From the NCBI RefSeq assembly GCF_900100755.1, contig NZ_FNCI01000004.1, positions 250,089 to 314,088 of the forward strand: 64,000 nt of DNA. The letters are read 5' to 3'. Made by a program: the position numbers and the translations under genes. Positions 27,298 to 35,465 of the stretch are shown here, in pieces; position 1 is the stretch's first letter; each line of letters begins with the position of its first letter. Below the pieces are notes generated by a model that saw only the letters and a program-made list of their open reading frames with translations, made no database searches and was not told the DNA's origin. Source of the DNA: Onishia taeanensis. GTDB lineage: Bacteria > Pseudomonadota > Gammaproteobacteria > Pseudomonadales > Halomonadaceae.

Positions 27298-27899
27298 GAC
27301 CAGCCATCCTCCTGGAACGTAAAGGTGAAACAGCGCCCCTGGGCCTGGCCGACCACGCCGTCCCAGAAATCGGCCGCCTCGAGGCGTCGACGCAGTTCGC
27401 GGATGGTGCCACCATGGCTTACCGCCAGCACGCGACGCTGCTGGCGCTGGCGTGCCTCGGCGAGCACCTCATCGAGCCAGGCCGATAGCCGCGCCCAGAG
27501 ATCATCCGCCGATTCCCCACCGGGTGTGGCCAACCGGCCCTGGCTGTCGACCCAGGCTCGGTAGTCGGGGTCGTCCTTGAGCGCGTCCCAGGTCTGCCCT
27601 TCATAGTCGCCGAAGTTCAACTCGCGCAGCCGGGCATCGTAGCGTGGCGTATCAGGATGGCCCTTGCGCACCGCCTCGAGCGTCTGACGACAGCGAGTCA
27701 GATCACTGCAGTAGACGGCATCGAAATCGGTATCTGCCAGGTGCTCACGCAGCCGCTCCAGGTCTGGCTCAGCGTCGGGTAGCAGCAGCGGAATATCGCG
27801 GTGGCCCTGATAGCGACGCTGCTGGTTCCAACTCGTCAGACCATGGCGGACGACCACCACGTCGAGGCAGCGGGTACCGTCCAGGTGAAAGTCGCTCAT
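27249..27899 (-). CDS. cobC: histidine phosphatase, alpha-ribazole phosphatase type
   Basis: The 216-residue protein belongs to the phosphoglycerate-mutase-like histidine phosphatases. It has the catalytic VVVRHGLTSWN (about residues 15-25), the second arginine in LTRCRQT, the acid in RELNFGDYEGQTW and the second histidine in AVSHGGTIR. In this operon it should dephosphorylate alpha-ribazole 5'-phosphate or adenosylcobalamin 5'-phosphate. Its last 16 codons overlap the cobU-like gene and the tail is serine-rich. The RHG-coding stretch is part of a 32-base direct repeat shared with the end of cobS. Confidence 0.82.
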   Translation of the reverse strand: MSDFHLDGTRCLDVVVVRHGLTSWNQQRRYQGHRDIPLLLPDAEPDLERLREHLADTDFDAVYCSDLTRCRQTLEAVRKGHPDTPRYDARLRELNFGDYEGQTWDALKDDPDYRAWVDSQGRLATPGGESADDLWARLSAWLDEVLAEARQRQQRRVLAVSHGGTIRELRRRLEAADFWDGVVGQAQGRCFTFTFQEDGWSCSSSSVVPAPAKATS

Positions 27900-27954
27900 C
27901 GACGCTCTTCCTCTTTACAAACCCAACTCGTCAGACCATGGCGAACGACCACCA
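27828..27954. repeat. 32-bp direct repeat, cobC start and cobS end
   Basis: Bases 27828-27859 (inside cobC, coding for the RHG active-site region) recur at 27923-27954 (last codons and stop of cobS) with one mismatch in 32, offset by exactly 95 bases. The two copies are read in different frames by the two genes. This looks like a local tandem duplication that rewrote the end of cobS. Confidence 0.85.
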
Positions 27955-28689
27955 GCTCCAGGCGATCATCAACAACCATAATTCTCCTCCCTCAATGGCG
28001 GCACCGACGATATCGCCATTGATGCCGCCGAAGGCCCGGCGCATCGCCAGGCCGTAGATGATGATAAAGGCCGCAAGGCCGATCAGTAGCCAAGCCATGC
28101 TGGGCATGATGACCAGCGCGGCCAGCGGCAGCAGCGCCGCCAGGACGAGGTCCTTAAAACCGAGACTCTGCTGCCAGGCATGCGCCAGGCCCTCGGGCCG
28201 GGCCGCCGGCACCCACACCAGCAGGCCGACGCCACCCAGCCGCCCCAGGGCGGCAACGGGCACCAGCCACCAAGGGCTGGCACCCGCCTCGAGGAGCGCC
28301 CATAGCAACACGGCCTTCCAGGCCAGATGAAAGACCAGCGCCAATATGGCGAAGCTGCCCACCTGGGAATCCTTCATGATCGCCCAGCGCCGCTCCAGCG
28401 GCGCATTGCTGCCCAGGGCATCTGCCAGGTCCATCAGGCCGTCCAAATGCAGGCCACCTGAGAGCGCCACCCAGAGACTCAGCAGCATGAGGGCCAGCAT
28501 GGGAGTGGGCAGCAGCGGCTGCAGCAGCACGCCGATCCCGCCCACCAGAGCGCCAATTAGCGCTCCCACCAGCGGATAGGCCCGTGCCGCCCAGCGCCTG
28601 GTGCCAGCGTTCCAGGGGCAGGCCACGGGTACCGGCAGCCGGGTCAGAAACTGGATCGCCAGCAGTACGCCGAAGATCGCGTCCTTCAT
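27931..28689 (-). CDS. cobS: adenosylcobinamide-GDP ribazoletransferase
   Basis: The 252-residue integral membrane protein joins AdoCbi-GDP to alpha-ribazole (phosphate) to finish the nucleotide loop. The N-terminal AIQFLTRLPVP, the aspartate-rich GGLHLDGLMDLADALGS and a run of hydrophobic helices are characteristic. The ATG overlaps the cobU stop as ATGA. The C-terminal WSWWSFAMV comes from the copied cobC sequence described separately, so the last residues may differ from those of relatives. Confidence 0.9.
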   Translation of the reverse strand: MKDAIFGVLLAIQFLTRLPVPVACPWNAGTRRWAARAYPLVGALIGALVGGIGVLLQPLLPTPMLALMLLSLWVALSGGLHLDGLMDLADALGSNAPLERRWAIMKDSQVGSFAILALVFHLAWKAVLLWALLEAGASPWWLVPVAALGRLGGVGLLVWVPAARPEGLAHAWQQSLGFKDLVLAALLPLAALVIMPSMAWLLIGLAAFIIIYGLAMRRAFGGINGDIVGAAIEGGELWLLMIAWSWWSFAMV

Positions 28690-29276
28690 GAAGCGTCTCC
28701 CTTGCCATCATCGGATGGCTTGCCGTCGGCGGAGTTCTTTTCGCAGGCCGCGCCCTTCCAGTCGATCGAGCAACCGGCCACCACCTCGACCACCCGGTCA
28801 GCCTGATGGGCCAGGTCGCGGTGCAAGCGCTGCAGGAAAGCCAGGTAGCGCCAGACCATCTCATCTCGCGGCGGCAGGTCCTCGTTGAGGTCGTTGGAGA
28901 CCACCACCAGCGTTATCTCGCGACGGCGCGCCGTATCGATCAGCTGACGAAGCATCCGTCGCCCGGCTTCTTCGTCAAGACCGGCCTCGAACATCACCTG
29001 ACTGGCCCAGAGCGTCAGGCAGTCGAGCAGCACGCTGCTGCCGGCCGGCACATGATCCAGCGCAGCGGCTATCGCCCGCGGCGCCTCCAGGGTCAACCAG
29101 TCCTCGCCGCGGTCACGACGATGCCGAGCGATCCTGGTGGCCATCTCCTCATCGCTGACCCGGGCCGTGGCCAGATACACCAGCCCACTAGGTTCAGGCG
29201 AGCGCCAGACCCGAGCCAGCGCCTCGGCCACTGCACTCTTGCCGCTGCGGGCACCACCGGAGACGAAGGCGATCAT
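28686..29276 (-). CDS. cobU: adenosylcobinamide kinase/guanylyltransferase
   Basis: The 196-residue protein has the P-loop VSGGARSGKSAVAE (residues 5-18), the histidine-bearing RIARHRRDRGEDW near residues 48-60 that accepts GMP in CobU, and SSVLLDCLTLWASQ. After VVVSNDLNED it diverges from the usual GIVP...FRD..G..NQ pattern, which is present instead in the small cobU-like gene downstream. A polar 18-residue tail follows. ATGA overlaps tie it to both cobD upstream and cobS downstream. Confidence 0.85.
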   Translation of the reverse strand: MIAFVSGGARSGKSAVAEALARVWRSPEPSGLVYLATARVSDEEMATRIARHRRDRGEDWLTLEAPRAIAAALDHVPAGSSVLLDCLTLWASQVMFEAGLDEEAGRRMLRQLIDTARRREITLVVVSNDLNEDLPPRDEMVWRYLAFLQRLHRDLAHQADRVVEVVAGCSIDWKGAACEKNSADGKPSDDGKGDAS

Positions 29277-30370
29277 GCTTGCCTCCCGGCGGCCAACGCT
29301 TCGAGTAAAAGGGCGTTGTCTGCGCTGTCGCGTAGCGCCAGGCGTAACCAGCGCCCATCCAGGCCGGGAAAGTTATGGGTATGCCGAGCCAACAGGCCAC
29401 GGCGCAGCAAGAAGGCGAACAGCGCTTCTGCCTCGGCGGCACCTCCGGCGTCCAACAGCATGAAGTTGGCCTGTGTTGCCGGCACCCCATAACCCAGCGC
29501 CCGCACCGCATCGACCACGCCAGGTCGCACATCGCCGAGCCAGGCTTGCGTGCGGGAAAGGTAGTCGGCGTCAGCCAATAGCGGCGCGACTAGCCCCAGC
29601 GCCAGGGCATTGACGCTCCATGGCATCTGCAGGCCACGGGCACGTTTAACCATCGAAAGCGAGCCGAGCATGTAGCCGATTCGCAGGCCCGGCAGGTCAT
29701 AGAGTTTGGTCAGCGAGCGCAGCAGCACCAGATTGGGAGCCGACGCCAGCAACGGCGTGAGGGCTTGCTGATTACTGAAGTCAATGAAGGCCTCGTCGAC
29801 CACCACAGTGGTGCCCGTTTTGAGGCCTCGCGCCAGCAGGCGTTCAACGGCCTGAGTCGCCACCAGCGTGCCGGTGGGATTATTGGGGCGACACAAGAAG
29901 AGCAGCGCGGCAGAGTGGGTCGTACCCGCCATGGCCCGCTCGGCCGCGTCGATGTCGAGCTCGAACGTTTCACCTTGCAGCCTAAGCGACTCGACCGAAA
30001 GACCATAATGGGCACAGGCAAGTCGGTACTCGCTGAAGGTCGGTTCGACCACTAGCGCCCGGCCACCGGCGTGCAGAGCCGCGGCCAGATAAATGGCTTC
30101 GGCACCGCCGTTGGTCGCCAGTACCTGCTCGGGCAGCACGCCGTCGCGTTTGGCGATGGCCCGAGCAGGCGTCTCGTCATCTGGGTTCGGGTAGACCGCC
30201 AACCGCTCGGTGGCCCCGCTCAGCCAGTCGTTCAACCAGGCGGGCGGGCCCAAGGGGTTGAGGTTGGCGCTGAAATCGATCAGCGGATGATCCGCCGGCA
30301 GGCCGAAACGCGCCAGCAAGGCCGCCCGGCGCCCGCCGTGATCGGGCCAATTCGTGCTCCCCGGCGTCAT
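29273..30370 (-). CDS. cobD: threonine-phosphate decarboxylase
   Basis: This 365-residue fold-type I PLP enzyme makes (R)-1-amino-2-propanol phosphate for the aminopropanol arm. The patterns IDFSANLNPLGPP at the N-terminus, LCRPNNPTG, VVDEAFIDF and the PLP lysine in LRSLTKLYDLPGLRIGY are all present. The ATG at 30370 overlaps the cbiB stop as ATGA, which decides it over the frame start at 30379. It may also be named cobC in other nomenclature. Confidence 0.9.
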   Translation of the reverse strand: MTPGSTNWPDHGGRRAALLARFGLPADHPLIDFSANLNPLGPPAWLNDWLSGATERLAVYPNPDDETPARAIAKRDGVLPEQVLATNGGAEAIYLAAALHAGGRALVVEPTFSEYRLACAHYGLSVESLRLQGETFELDIDAAERAMAGTTHSAALLFLCRPNNPTGTLVATQAVERLLARGLKTGTTVVVDEAFIDFSNQQALTPLLASAPNLVLLRSLTKLYDLPGLRIGYMLGSLSMVKRARGLQMPWSVNALALGLVAPLLADADYLSRTQAWLGDVRPGVVDAVRALGYGVPATQANFMLLDAGGAAEAEALFAFLLRRGLLARHTHNFPGLDGRWLRLALRDSADNALLLEALAAGRQA

Positions 30371-31383
30371 AACAGCCACTCCCGCATCAGCACCAGGGGT
30401 GTCGCCAATAGCAGGAAGACCAGCCAGCCCCCGTGCATGTAGCGGATAGCCCGCTCGATGTGGGCGACGCTCAAGGCCTCGTGGGACGTACCCAAGGTAG
30501 CGCGCTGAGAGGGGCGCCCGGCGTAGTGATTGAGACCGCCTAGCTGCACCCCCATCAGGTTGGCCACCATGGCCTCCGGCCAGCCCGCATTGGGGCTAGG
30601 GTGCCGAGGCGCCTCGCGGCGAGTGCTTGCGAGGGCGCCGCGCCAACGGCTGCCGGGAATGCTCAAGGCAGCCAGCCACAGCGTCAGGGCGGTGAGTCTG
30701 GCCGGCAGCCAGTTCGCCGCATCGTCGAGGCGTGCAGAAGCGCGACCGAAATCTTCGAAGCGCGGGCTGCGATAGCCGACCATCGAATCCAGGGTATTAG
30801 TGGCCTTGTAGGCCAGCGCCAGCGGTGCACCGCCCAGCAGCGCCCAGAACAGCGGTGCGGTGATGCCATCTACGGTGTTTTCGGCCACGGTTTCCACCGC
30901 GCCCCGGGCAAGCTCACTCTCGTCAAGGCCGGCCGTGTCCCGGCCCACGATCATGGAAAGCGCTTGTCGGGCGGCCTGCATATCGCCCTGTGCCAGCGGT
31001 ACGGCTACCGCTCGTGCGGCCTCGGCAAGCCCCCGAGCTGCAAGCGTAGTGGCCAGCAACACCAGCTCCACGGCCACAGACAGCCAGGGGCTGACCCAGG
31101 CGATAACGGCAAGCACGCCCCAGGCGAGCGCCCATGTGGCACCCACCACCAGCGCCACCAGCCACTGGCCGCGCCGCCGGCGATCGGCCGGCGAACCGTG
31201 GTTCCAGGCTCGCTCAAGCCGCGCGATGATCCGGCCGATGCCGACGACCGGGTGAGGGAGCCAATGCGGATCACCCAGCAACGAGTCGAGCAACAGGGCG
31301 GCACCCACCAGCGCCAGCAGCTCGATAGACAGGGGCGCCACGATCATTGATTCAGCCAGCATGGAACCGAGTGCACCTGGCAT
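30367..31383 (-). CDS. cbiB: adenosylcobinamide-phosphate synthase
   Basis: The membrane protein (338 residues, or 326 if the ATG at 31347 is used) attaches aminopropanol phosphate to adenosylcobyric acid. The family motifs LLDSLLGDPHWLPHPVVGIGR, MIVGRDTAGLDE, ETVAENTVDGITAPLFWALLGG and YKATNTLDSMVGYR are clear. Four to five hydrophobic helices are spread over the protein. It lies between cobT and cobD and overlaps the latter by four bases. Confidence 0.9.
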   Translation of the reverse strand: MPGALGSMLAESMIVAPLSIELLALVGAALLLDSLLGDPHWLPHPVVGIGRIIARLERAWNHGSPADRRRRGQWLVALVVGATWALAWGVLAVIAWVSPWLSVAVELVLLATTLAARGLAEAARAVAVPLAQGDMQAARQALSMIVGRDTAGLDESELARGAVETVAENTVDGITAPLFWALLGGAPLALAYKATNTLDSMVGYRSPRFEDFGRASARLDDAANWLPARLTALTLWLAALSIPGSRWRGALASTRREAPRHPSPNAGWPEAMVANLMGVQLGGLNHYAGRPSQRATLGTSHEALSVAHIERAIRYMHGGWLVFLLLATPLVLMREWLL

Positions 31384-31412
31384 TGCATGAGCAGAGTTCG
31401 GCGGGCATCGGC

Positions 31413-32462
31413 TCAGTGGGCCTCATGGTTGTCGACCCCGGCAGCGGCAAAGGTCGCCATCTCCGCGAGCATGGCGGCGGCCGCCTCGAGCAGCGGGAAC
31501 GCCAGGGCGGCGCCGCTGCCCTCTCCCAGCCGCAGGGAAAAATCCAGCAGAGGGTCGGCGTCCAGCGCCGCCAGGACGCGGTCATGGCCAGGCTCCTGGG
31601 AGCGATGTCCGAAGATCAGATAAGGCCGCAGTGACGGGTCGATGCGACAGGCGGTCAGCGCAGCGACAGTGGCAATAAAGCCATCGACGAGAATCGGCAG
31701 GCGCTTGGCAGCGGCGCCGAGATAGGCCCCCACCATGGCAGCGATCTCGAGGCCCCCGAGGCGCGCGAGCACATCCATCGGGTCGTCGGGATCGGCCTCC
31801 CGAGCGATCAGGGCGGCCTCGATGACGGCCAGCTTCTGGGCCAGGGCATCGCCGGTCACCCCCGTGCCCGGCCCTACCAGCTCGGCCACCGGCACATCGA
31901 TCAGTGCCGCCAGCATGGCCGTGCTGGCGGAGGTATTGGCGATCCCCATTTCGCCGACGATCAGGCAGCGACAGCCGGCCTTTATGGCGCGCTCGGCGGC
32001 ACGCCGGCCGACCGCAATGGCCGCCTGGGCCTCCTGCTGAGTCATGGCGTCCTCGCGCGCCAGATTTCGCGTTCCCGGACGTACCTTGTCATGCACGACT
32101 CCCGGAGCGGGCAAGTCGCTTGCCACACCGACATCGACCACTTCCAGCCGAGCGTCAATGCGTCGCGCAAAGACATTGATCGCCGCCCCGCCGGCAGCGA
32201 AATTCGCGACCATCTGGGCGGTCACCGCCTGGGGAAAGGCCGAAACGCCCTCCTCTGCCACGCCATGATCGGCAGCGAAGACCACCACCCCGGGCGGGCT
32301 GACGCGGGGAAAATCCTCGCCGGTCACAGCGGCCAGCGTCACCGCCAGAGACTCGAGACGCCCCAGGCTGCCGGGAGGCTTGGTGAGGGTATCGAGATAG
32401 CGGCCAACCCGCGTGGCACAGGCCGTGTCGAGCTCGGGGATCAGTGGCGATGAATCATTCAC
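31413..32462 (-). CDS. cobT: nicotinate-nucleotide-dimethylbenzimidazole phosphoribosyltransferase
   Basis: The 349-residue enzyme activates the lower ligand base to alpha-ribazole 5'-phosphate. The segments KPPGSLGRLE, VVVFAADHGVAEEGVSAFP, VGEMGIANTSAS and GHRSQEPGHDRVL are hallmarks of CobT. The start is a GTG preceded by GGAGACGCCCC; no in-frame ATG lies near. It begins the minus-strand unit cobT-cbiB-cobD-cobU-cobS-cobC-cobU-like. Confidence 0.92.
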   Translation of the reverse strand: MNDSSPLIPELDTACATRVGRYLDTLTKPPGSLGRLESLAVTLAAVTGEDFPRVSPPGVVVFAADHGVAEEGVSAFPQAVTAQMVANFAAGGAAINVFARRIDARLEVVDVGVASDLPAPGVVHDKVRPGTRNLAREDAMTQQEAQAAIAVGRRAAERAIKAGCRCLIVGEMGIANTSASTAMLAALIDVPVAELVGPGTGVTGDALAQKLAVIEAALIAREADPDDPMDVLARLGGLEIAAMVGAYLGAAAKRLPILVDGFIATVAALTACRIDPSLRPYLIFGHRSQEPGHDRVLAALDADPLLDFSLRLGEGSGAALAFPLLEAAAAMLAEMATFAAAGVDNHEAH

Positions 32463-32674
32463 GGGGCGTCTCCGGAGATGCTTTTCAAGCCAGGCATCTT
32501 AACAGAGGCCTGCCGGCGCAGCCCGTCCGCTCAGCCTGCTCGCGGGACTTCACCGAGGTGCTAAGCTGATTAAGGTCAAGAGGATCAGTCATCCCCCGGC
32601 CCGTGTCTCACCCGCCTCTCTTGTGGAAGGTACGGGGTGAGTCAACCGAACCGGGAGAGCGAGGAGTCAGCGCC

Positions 32675-34000
32675 ATGACCAAAAAGACACCACCGACCCG
32701 TGGCCTGCATGAGCTCTACGCCGAAGACCCGACGGCGGCCGATCGCCGCCTCTGGGGGCGAGAGGTCGACCCTCTGACCCGCCGCGGCTTCCTTCAGCGC
32801 TCGAGCCTGCTGGCCATGGCCGCCGCCCTGGGCGCCTCGATTCCCTTCGCCGACAAGATGCCGGGCGGCCTGATTCCCGCGGCCCTGGCCCAGAGCGACG
32901 AGCCCTTCACTCTCGTCGGCAAGGAAGGCCTGACGGTCCTCAACGACCGGCCCATCAACGCCGAAACGCCGCCGCACCTGCTGGATGACGACATCACCCC
33001 GGCCAAGTACATGTTCGTGCGCAACAATGGCATTCCCCCCGAGGCTCAGGGCATCGACGTCGCGAACTGGACCCTGAGCATCGAGGGTGAGTCCTGCCTG
33101 ACGCCCACCACCTTCACCCTGGCCGAGCTCAAGGAACGCTTCACTCAGCACACCTATCAGCTACAGGTCGAATGCGGCGGCAACGGGCGCAGCGAGTTCG
33201 TGCCCTCGGCCAGCGGCAACCAGTGGACCACCGGGGCCGTGGCCTGCCCAAGCTTCACTGGCGCCAGGCTAAGTGACGTGCTCGAGGCCTGCGGTATCGC
33301 CGATGACGCCGTCTATATCGGCTACTACGGCGCCGACACCCACCCGAGCGGCGCCCCCGGCAAGGAGCCGATCTCGCGTGGCGTGCCTATCTACAAGGCC
33401 ATGGAAAAAGAGTCGCTGATCGCCTGGGCCATGAACGGCGAGGACATTCCCTACCTTAATGGCTATCCATTGCGCCTGGTCTGCGGCGGCTGGCCGGGCT
33501 CGGTCTCCGGCAAGTGGCTGACGCGGATCCTGGTGCGCAATCAGAAACACGACGGCGCCAAGATGGCCGCGCCCTCCTACAGCGTGCCCCGCTACCCGGT
33601 CGCCCCGGGCACCGAGGTGCCGCTTTCCGACTTCGAGACCATCCACTCGATGCCGGTCAAATCGCTGATCACCTTTCCTCGCTCGGGCATAACCCACCCG
33701 CTGGGCGAATCGCTCGAAGTACGCGGCCATGCCTGGGCCGGCGATCTGGCAGTGCGCGAAGTGCATGTCTCTCACGACTTCGGCGCCACCTGGCAGCCAG
33801 CCGAACTCCGTGACGCGCCCAACCGGTTAGCCTGGCAGCGCTTTACTACCCGCCTCGACTTCCCCGAACCCGGCTATTACGAAATATGGGCGATGGCGGT
33901 GGACGACGAGGGCCGCGCCCAGCCGATGGTAGTTCCCGGCTGGAACCCCAAGGGCTATCTCAACAACGCCTGCCATCGCATCGCGGTGCAGGTGGTCTAG
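32675..34000 (+). CDS. soxC: molybdopterin sulfite dehydrogenase, catalytic subunit
   Basis: The protein (441 residues from the ATG at 32675) has a twin-arginine signal, TRRGFLQRSSLLAMAAALGA, so it is exported folded with its cofactor. The molybdenum-binding cysteine is in QVECGGNGRSEF (about residue 167), followed by the sulfite-oxidase fold and a C-terminal dimerisation domain. It oxidises sulfite to sulfate in the periplasm and passes electrons to the cytochrome encoded next. GAGCGAGGAG lies upstream. SoxC and SorA cannot be separated with confidence; no other sox genes are in view, so a stand-alone SorAB-type pair is more likely. Confidence 0.85.
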   Translation: MTKKTPPTRGLHELYAEDPTAADRRLWGREVDPLTRRGFLQRSSLLAMAAALGASIPFADKMPGGLIPAALAQSDEPFTLVGKEGLTVLNDRPINAETPPHLLDDDITPAKYMFVRNNGIPPEAQGIDVANWTLSIEGESCLTPTTFTLAELKERFTQHTYQLQVECGGNGRSEFVPSASGNQWTTGAVACPSFTGARLSDVLEACGIADDAVYIGYYGADTHPSGAPGKEPISRGVPIYKAMEKESLIAWAMNGEDIPYLNGYPLRLVCGGWPGSVSGKWLTRILVRNQKHDGAKMAAPSYSVPRYPVAPGTEVPLSDFETIHSMPVKSLITFPRSGITHPLGESLEVRGHAWAGDLAVREVHVSHDFGATWQPAELRDAPNRLAWQRFTTRLDFPEPGYYEIWAMAVDDEGRAQPMVVPGWNPKGYLNNACHRIAVQVV

Positions 34001-34009
34001 GAGGTTGCC

Positions 34010-34396
34010 ATGCACAAACATCCAACCGCCATCGGTGGGCTGCTATCGGCAACGCTGCTGCTCTGCCCGCCCGCGCTCGCCCAGGATACCGACCCGGCGA
34101 CCGGCCTGGTCATCGCCGAGGGTTGGCAGGTGGTCAGCGCTAATTGCACCGTCTGCCATTCGGCGAAGCTGGTGACCCAGAACAGTGGCTCGCGCAACCA
34201 CTGGCAGGGCTTGATCCGCTGGATGCAGGACACTCAAGGCCTATGGGCCTTCACCCCGGAGATGGAAACCACCATCCTCGACTACCTCACCGCCCACTAC
34301 GGCCCCAAGGAAGGCGCGCGACGTCCGCCCCTGGCACCGTCGCTGCTGCCGCCCAATCCATACAAGCAAGGCGATACCCAGCCCGGGGCGTCCTAG
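34010..34396 (+). CDS. sulfite dehydrogenase cytochrome c subunit
   Basis: The 128-residue protein has a signal peptide ending PPALAQ, one haem-binding CTVCH near residues 45-49 and a short C-terminal proline-rich tail. The distal methionine could be in WMQDTQG or PEMET. It starts nine bases after the sulfite dehydrogenase stop and is probably its electron acceptor, as SorB is for SorA. Confidence 0.82.
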   Translation: MHKHPTAIGGLLSATLLLCPPALAQDTDPATGLVIAEGWQVVSANCTVCHSAKLVTQNSGSRNHWQGLIRWMQDTQGLWAFTPEMETTILDYLTAHYGPKEGARRPPLAPSLLPPNPYKQGDTQPGAS

Positions 34397-34505
34397 CTCT
34401 TCCACACCAGACCCTGACCTGAATCAACCCGCATCACGCTAATTCGGTTAGCCTGAGCGGAAGGCACCGAGAACATATGTGAAAGGAACATAAGAGTGGC
34501 TGAGG

Positions 34506-34991
34506 ATGACGACAGAGGGCATGACGATGCGCTTTCATCAGGTAAGAGAGCTGGTGCACTGGGCGGCTAGTTATCATCAACGCTTGGCTGAGCACTACAC
34601 CCAATGCGCCAGCGGCAATGTCAATGAACGGGTACGCATAGCACTCGAGTACCTGGCCAGTCATGAACGCACCCTGCAGGCAAATCTCGAGGGATACTTC
34701 ACCGACGGCAGCAACCACCGCGCCGTGCTGGATACCTGGTTCGACGACCCGGCCGACTTTCCCCACCTGCCGATTCTCGATCAGCTTCCTGACTGCATGG
34801 ACTGCAGCAACGTGCAGGACGTGCTGGACACGGCCCTTTCTACCCACAAGACGCTTCAGCATCTCTACCAGCACCGGGCCGACCGGGCCAGCATCGAGGA
34901 GGAGCGCGAGTTTTTCACCGCCCTCGCCGCCGGACACGACGGCGAAGTACGCCGGCTGGCTCGGGATATTCAGCGTCTCGAAGATTATTGA
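34506..34991 (+). CDS. small helical protein, ferritin-like pattern
   Basis: The 161-residue protein is predicted all-helical and acidic. It has repeated His/Glu-rich stretches such as YHQRLAEHYTQCA, ALEYLASHERTLQ and LAAGHDGEVRRL that recall four-helix ferritin-like bundles, but the metal-binding ExxH pairs are not complete enough to assign it. In-frame ATGs at 34521 and 34527 are alternative starts. The minus-strand open frame over the same bases has no coding signature. It stands alone after the sulfite dehydrogenase pair. Confidence 0.65.
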   Translation: MTTEGMTMRFHQVRELVHWAASYHQRLAEHYTQCASGNVNERVRIALEYLASHERTLQANLEGYFTDGSNHRAVLDTWFDDPADFPHLPILDQLPDCMDCSNVQDVLDTALSTHKTLQHLYQHRADRASIEEEREFFTALAAGHDGEVRRLARDIQRLEDY

Positions 34992-35107
34992 AGCGTTGCC
35001 AACAGAACAGGAATGCCAAAGGCGGCCAGTACCGGCAGGCATCGTCAGGCTTTACGCAACACCTGCCTCACGTAGGATAAGTAAGCCATTCGCTGCCAGG
35101 AACGCCG

Positions 35108-35410
35108 ATGTCTTCCAGCCAAATCAGCAAGACCAAGACCAGCTTCTATCGCCGCCTTTATGTGGCTTACCTGATCGATCAGGGCATCGCCAGCGTGCCT
35201 GCCCTGACCGAGGCCACCGGCATGCCAAGGCGTACCGCCCAGGACACGCTTAACGCCCTAGCCGAGCTGGACATCGACTGCCGGTTCGAGCCCGAGCCGG
35301 GCGAGCGCCACAACATCGGCCGTTACGTGATTCATGACTGGGGCGCCATCAACCCCGAGTGGATCGCTCGCCACCAGGGCGCCATCAAGGCAGCGCTGGG
35401 CTATCCATAA
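35108..35410 (+). CDS. small winged-helix DNA-binding protein
   Basis: The 100-residue protein has a helix-turn-helix in SVPALTEATGMPRRTAQDTLNAL (about residues 29-51), followed by a wing-like EPGERHNIGRYVI. It resembles the short YfeC-like winged-helix proteins of gammaproteobacteria. No effector domain is present, and the target is unknown. The codon use is like the core chromosome. Confidence 0.7.
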   Translation: MSSSQISKTKTSFYRRLYVAYLIDQGIASVPALTEATGMPRRTAQDTLNALAELDIDCRFEPEPGERHNIGRYVIHDWGAINPEWIARHQGAIKAALGYP

Positions 35411-35465
35411 GGGTCACAGCAAGCCGCGCTCGCCAGCCGACTCGCGCACTCTATTCGCACACTCT

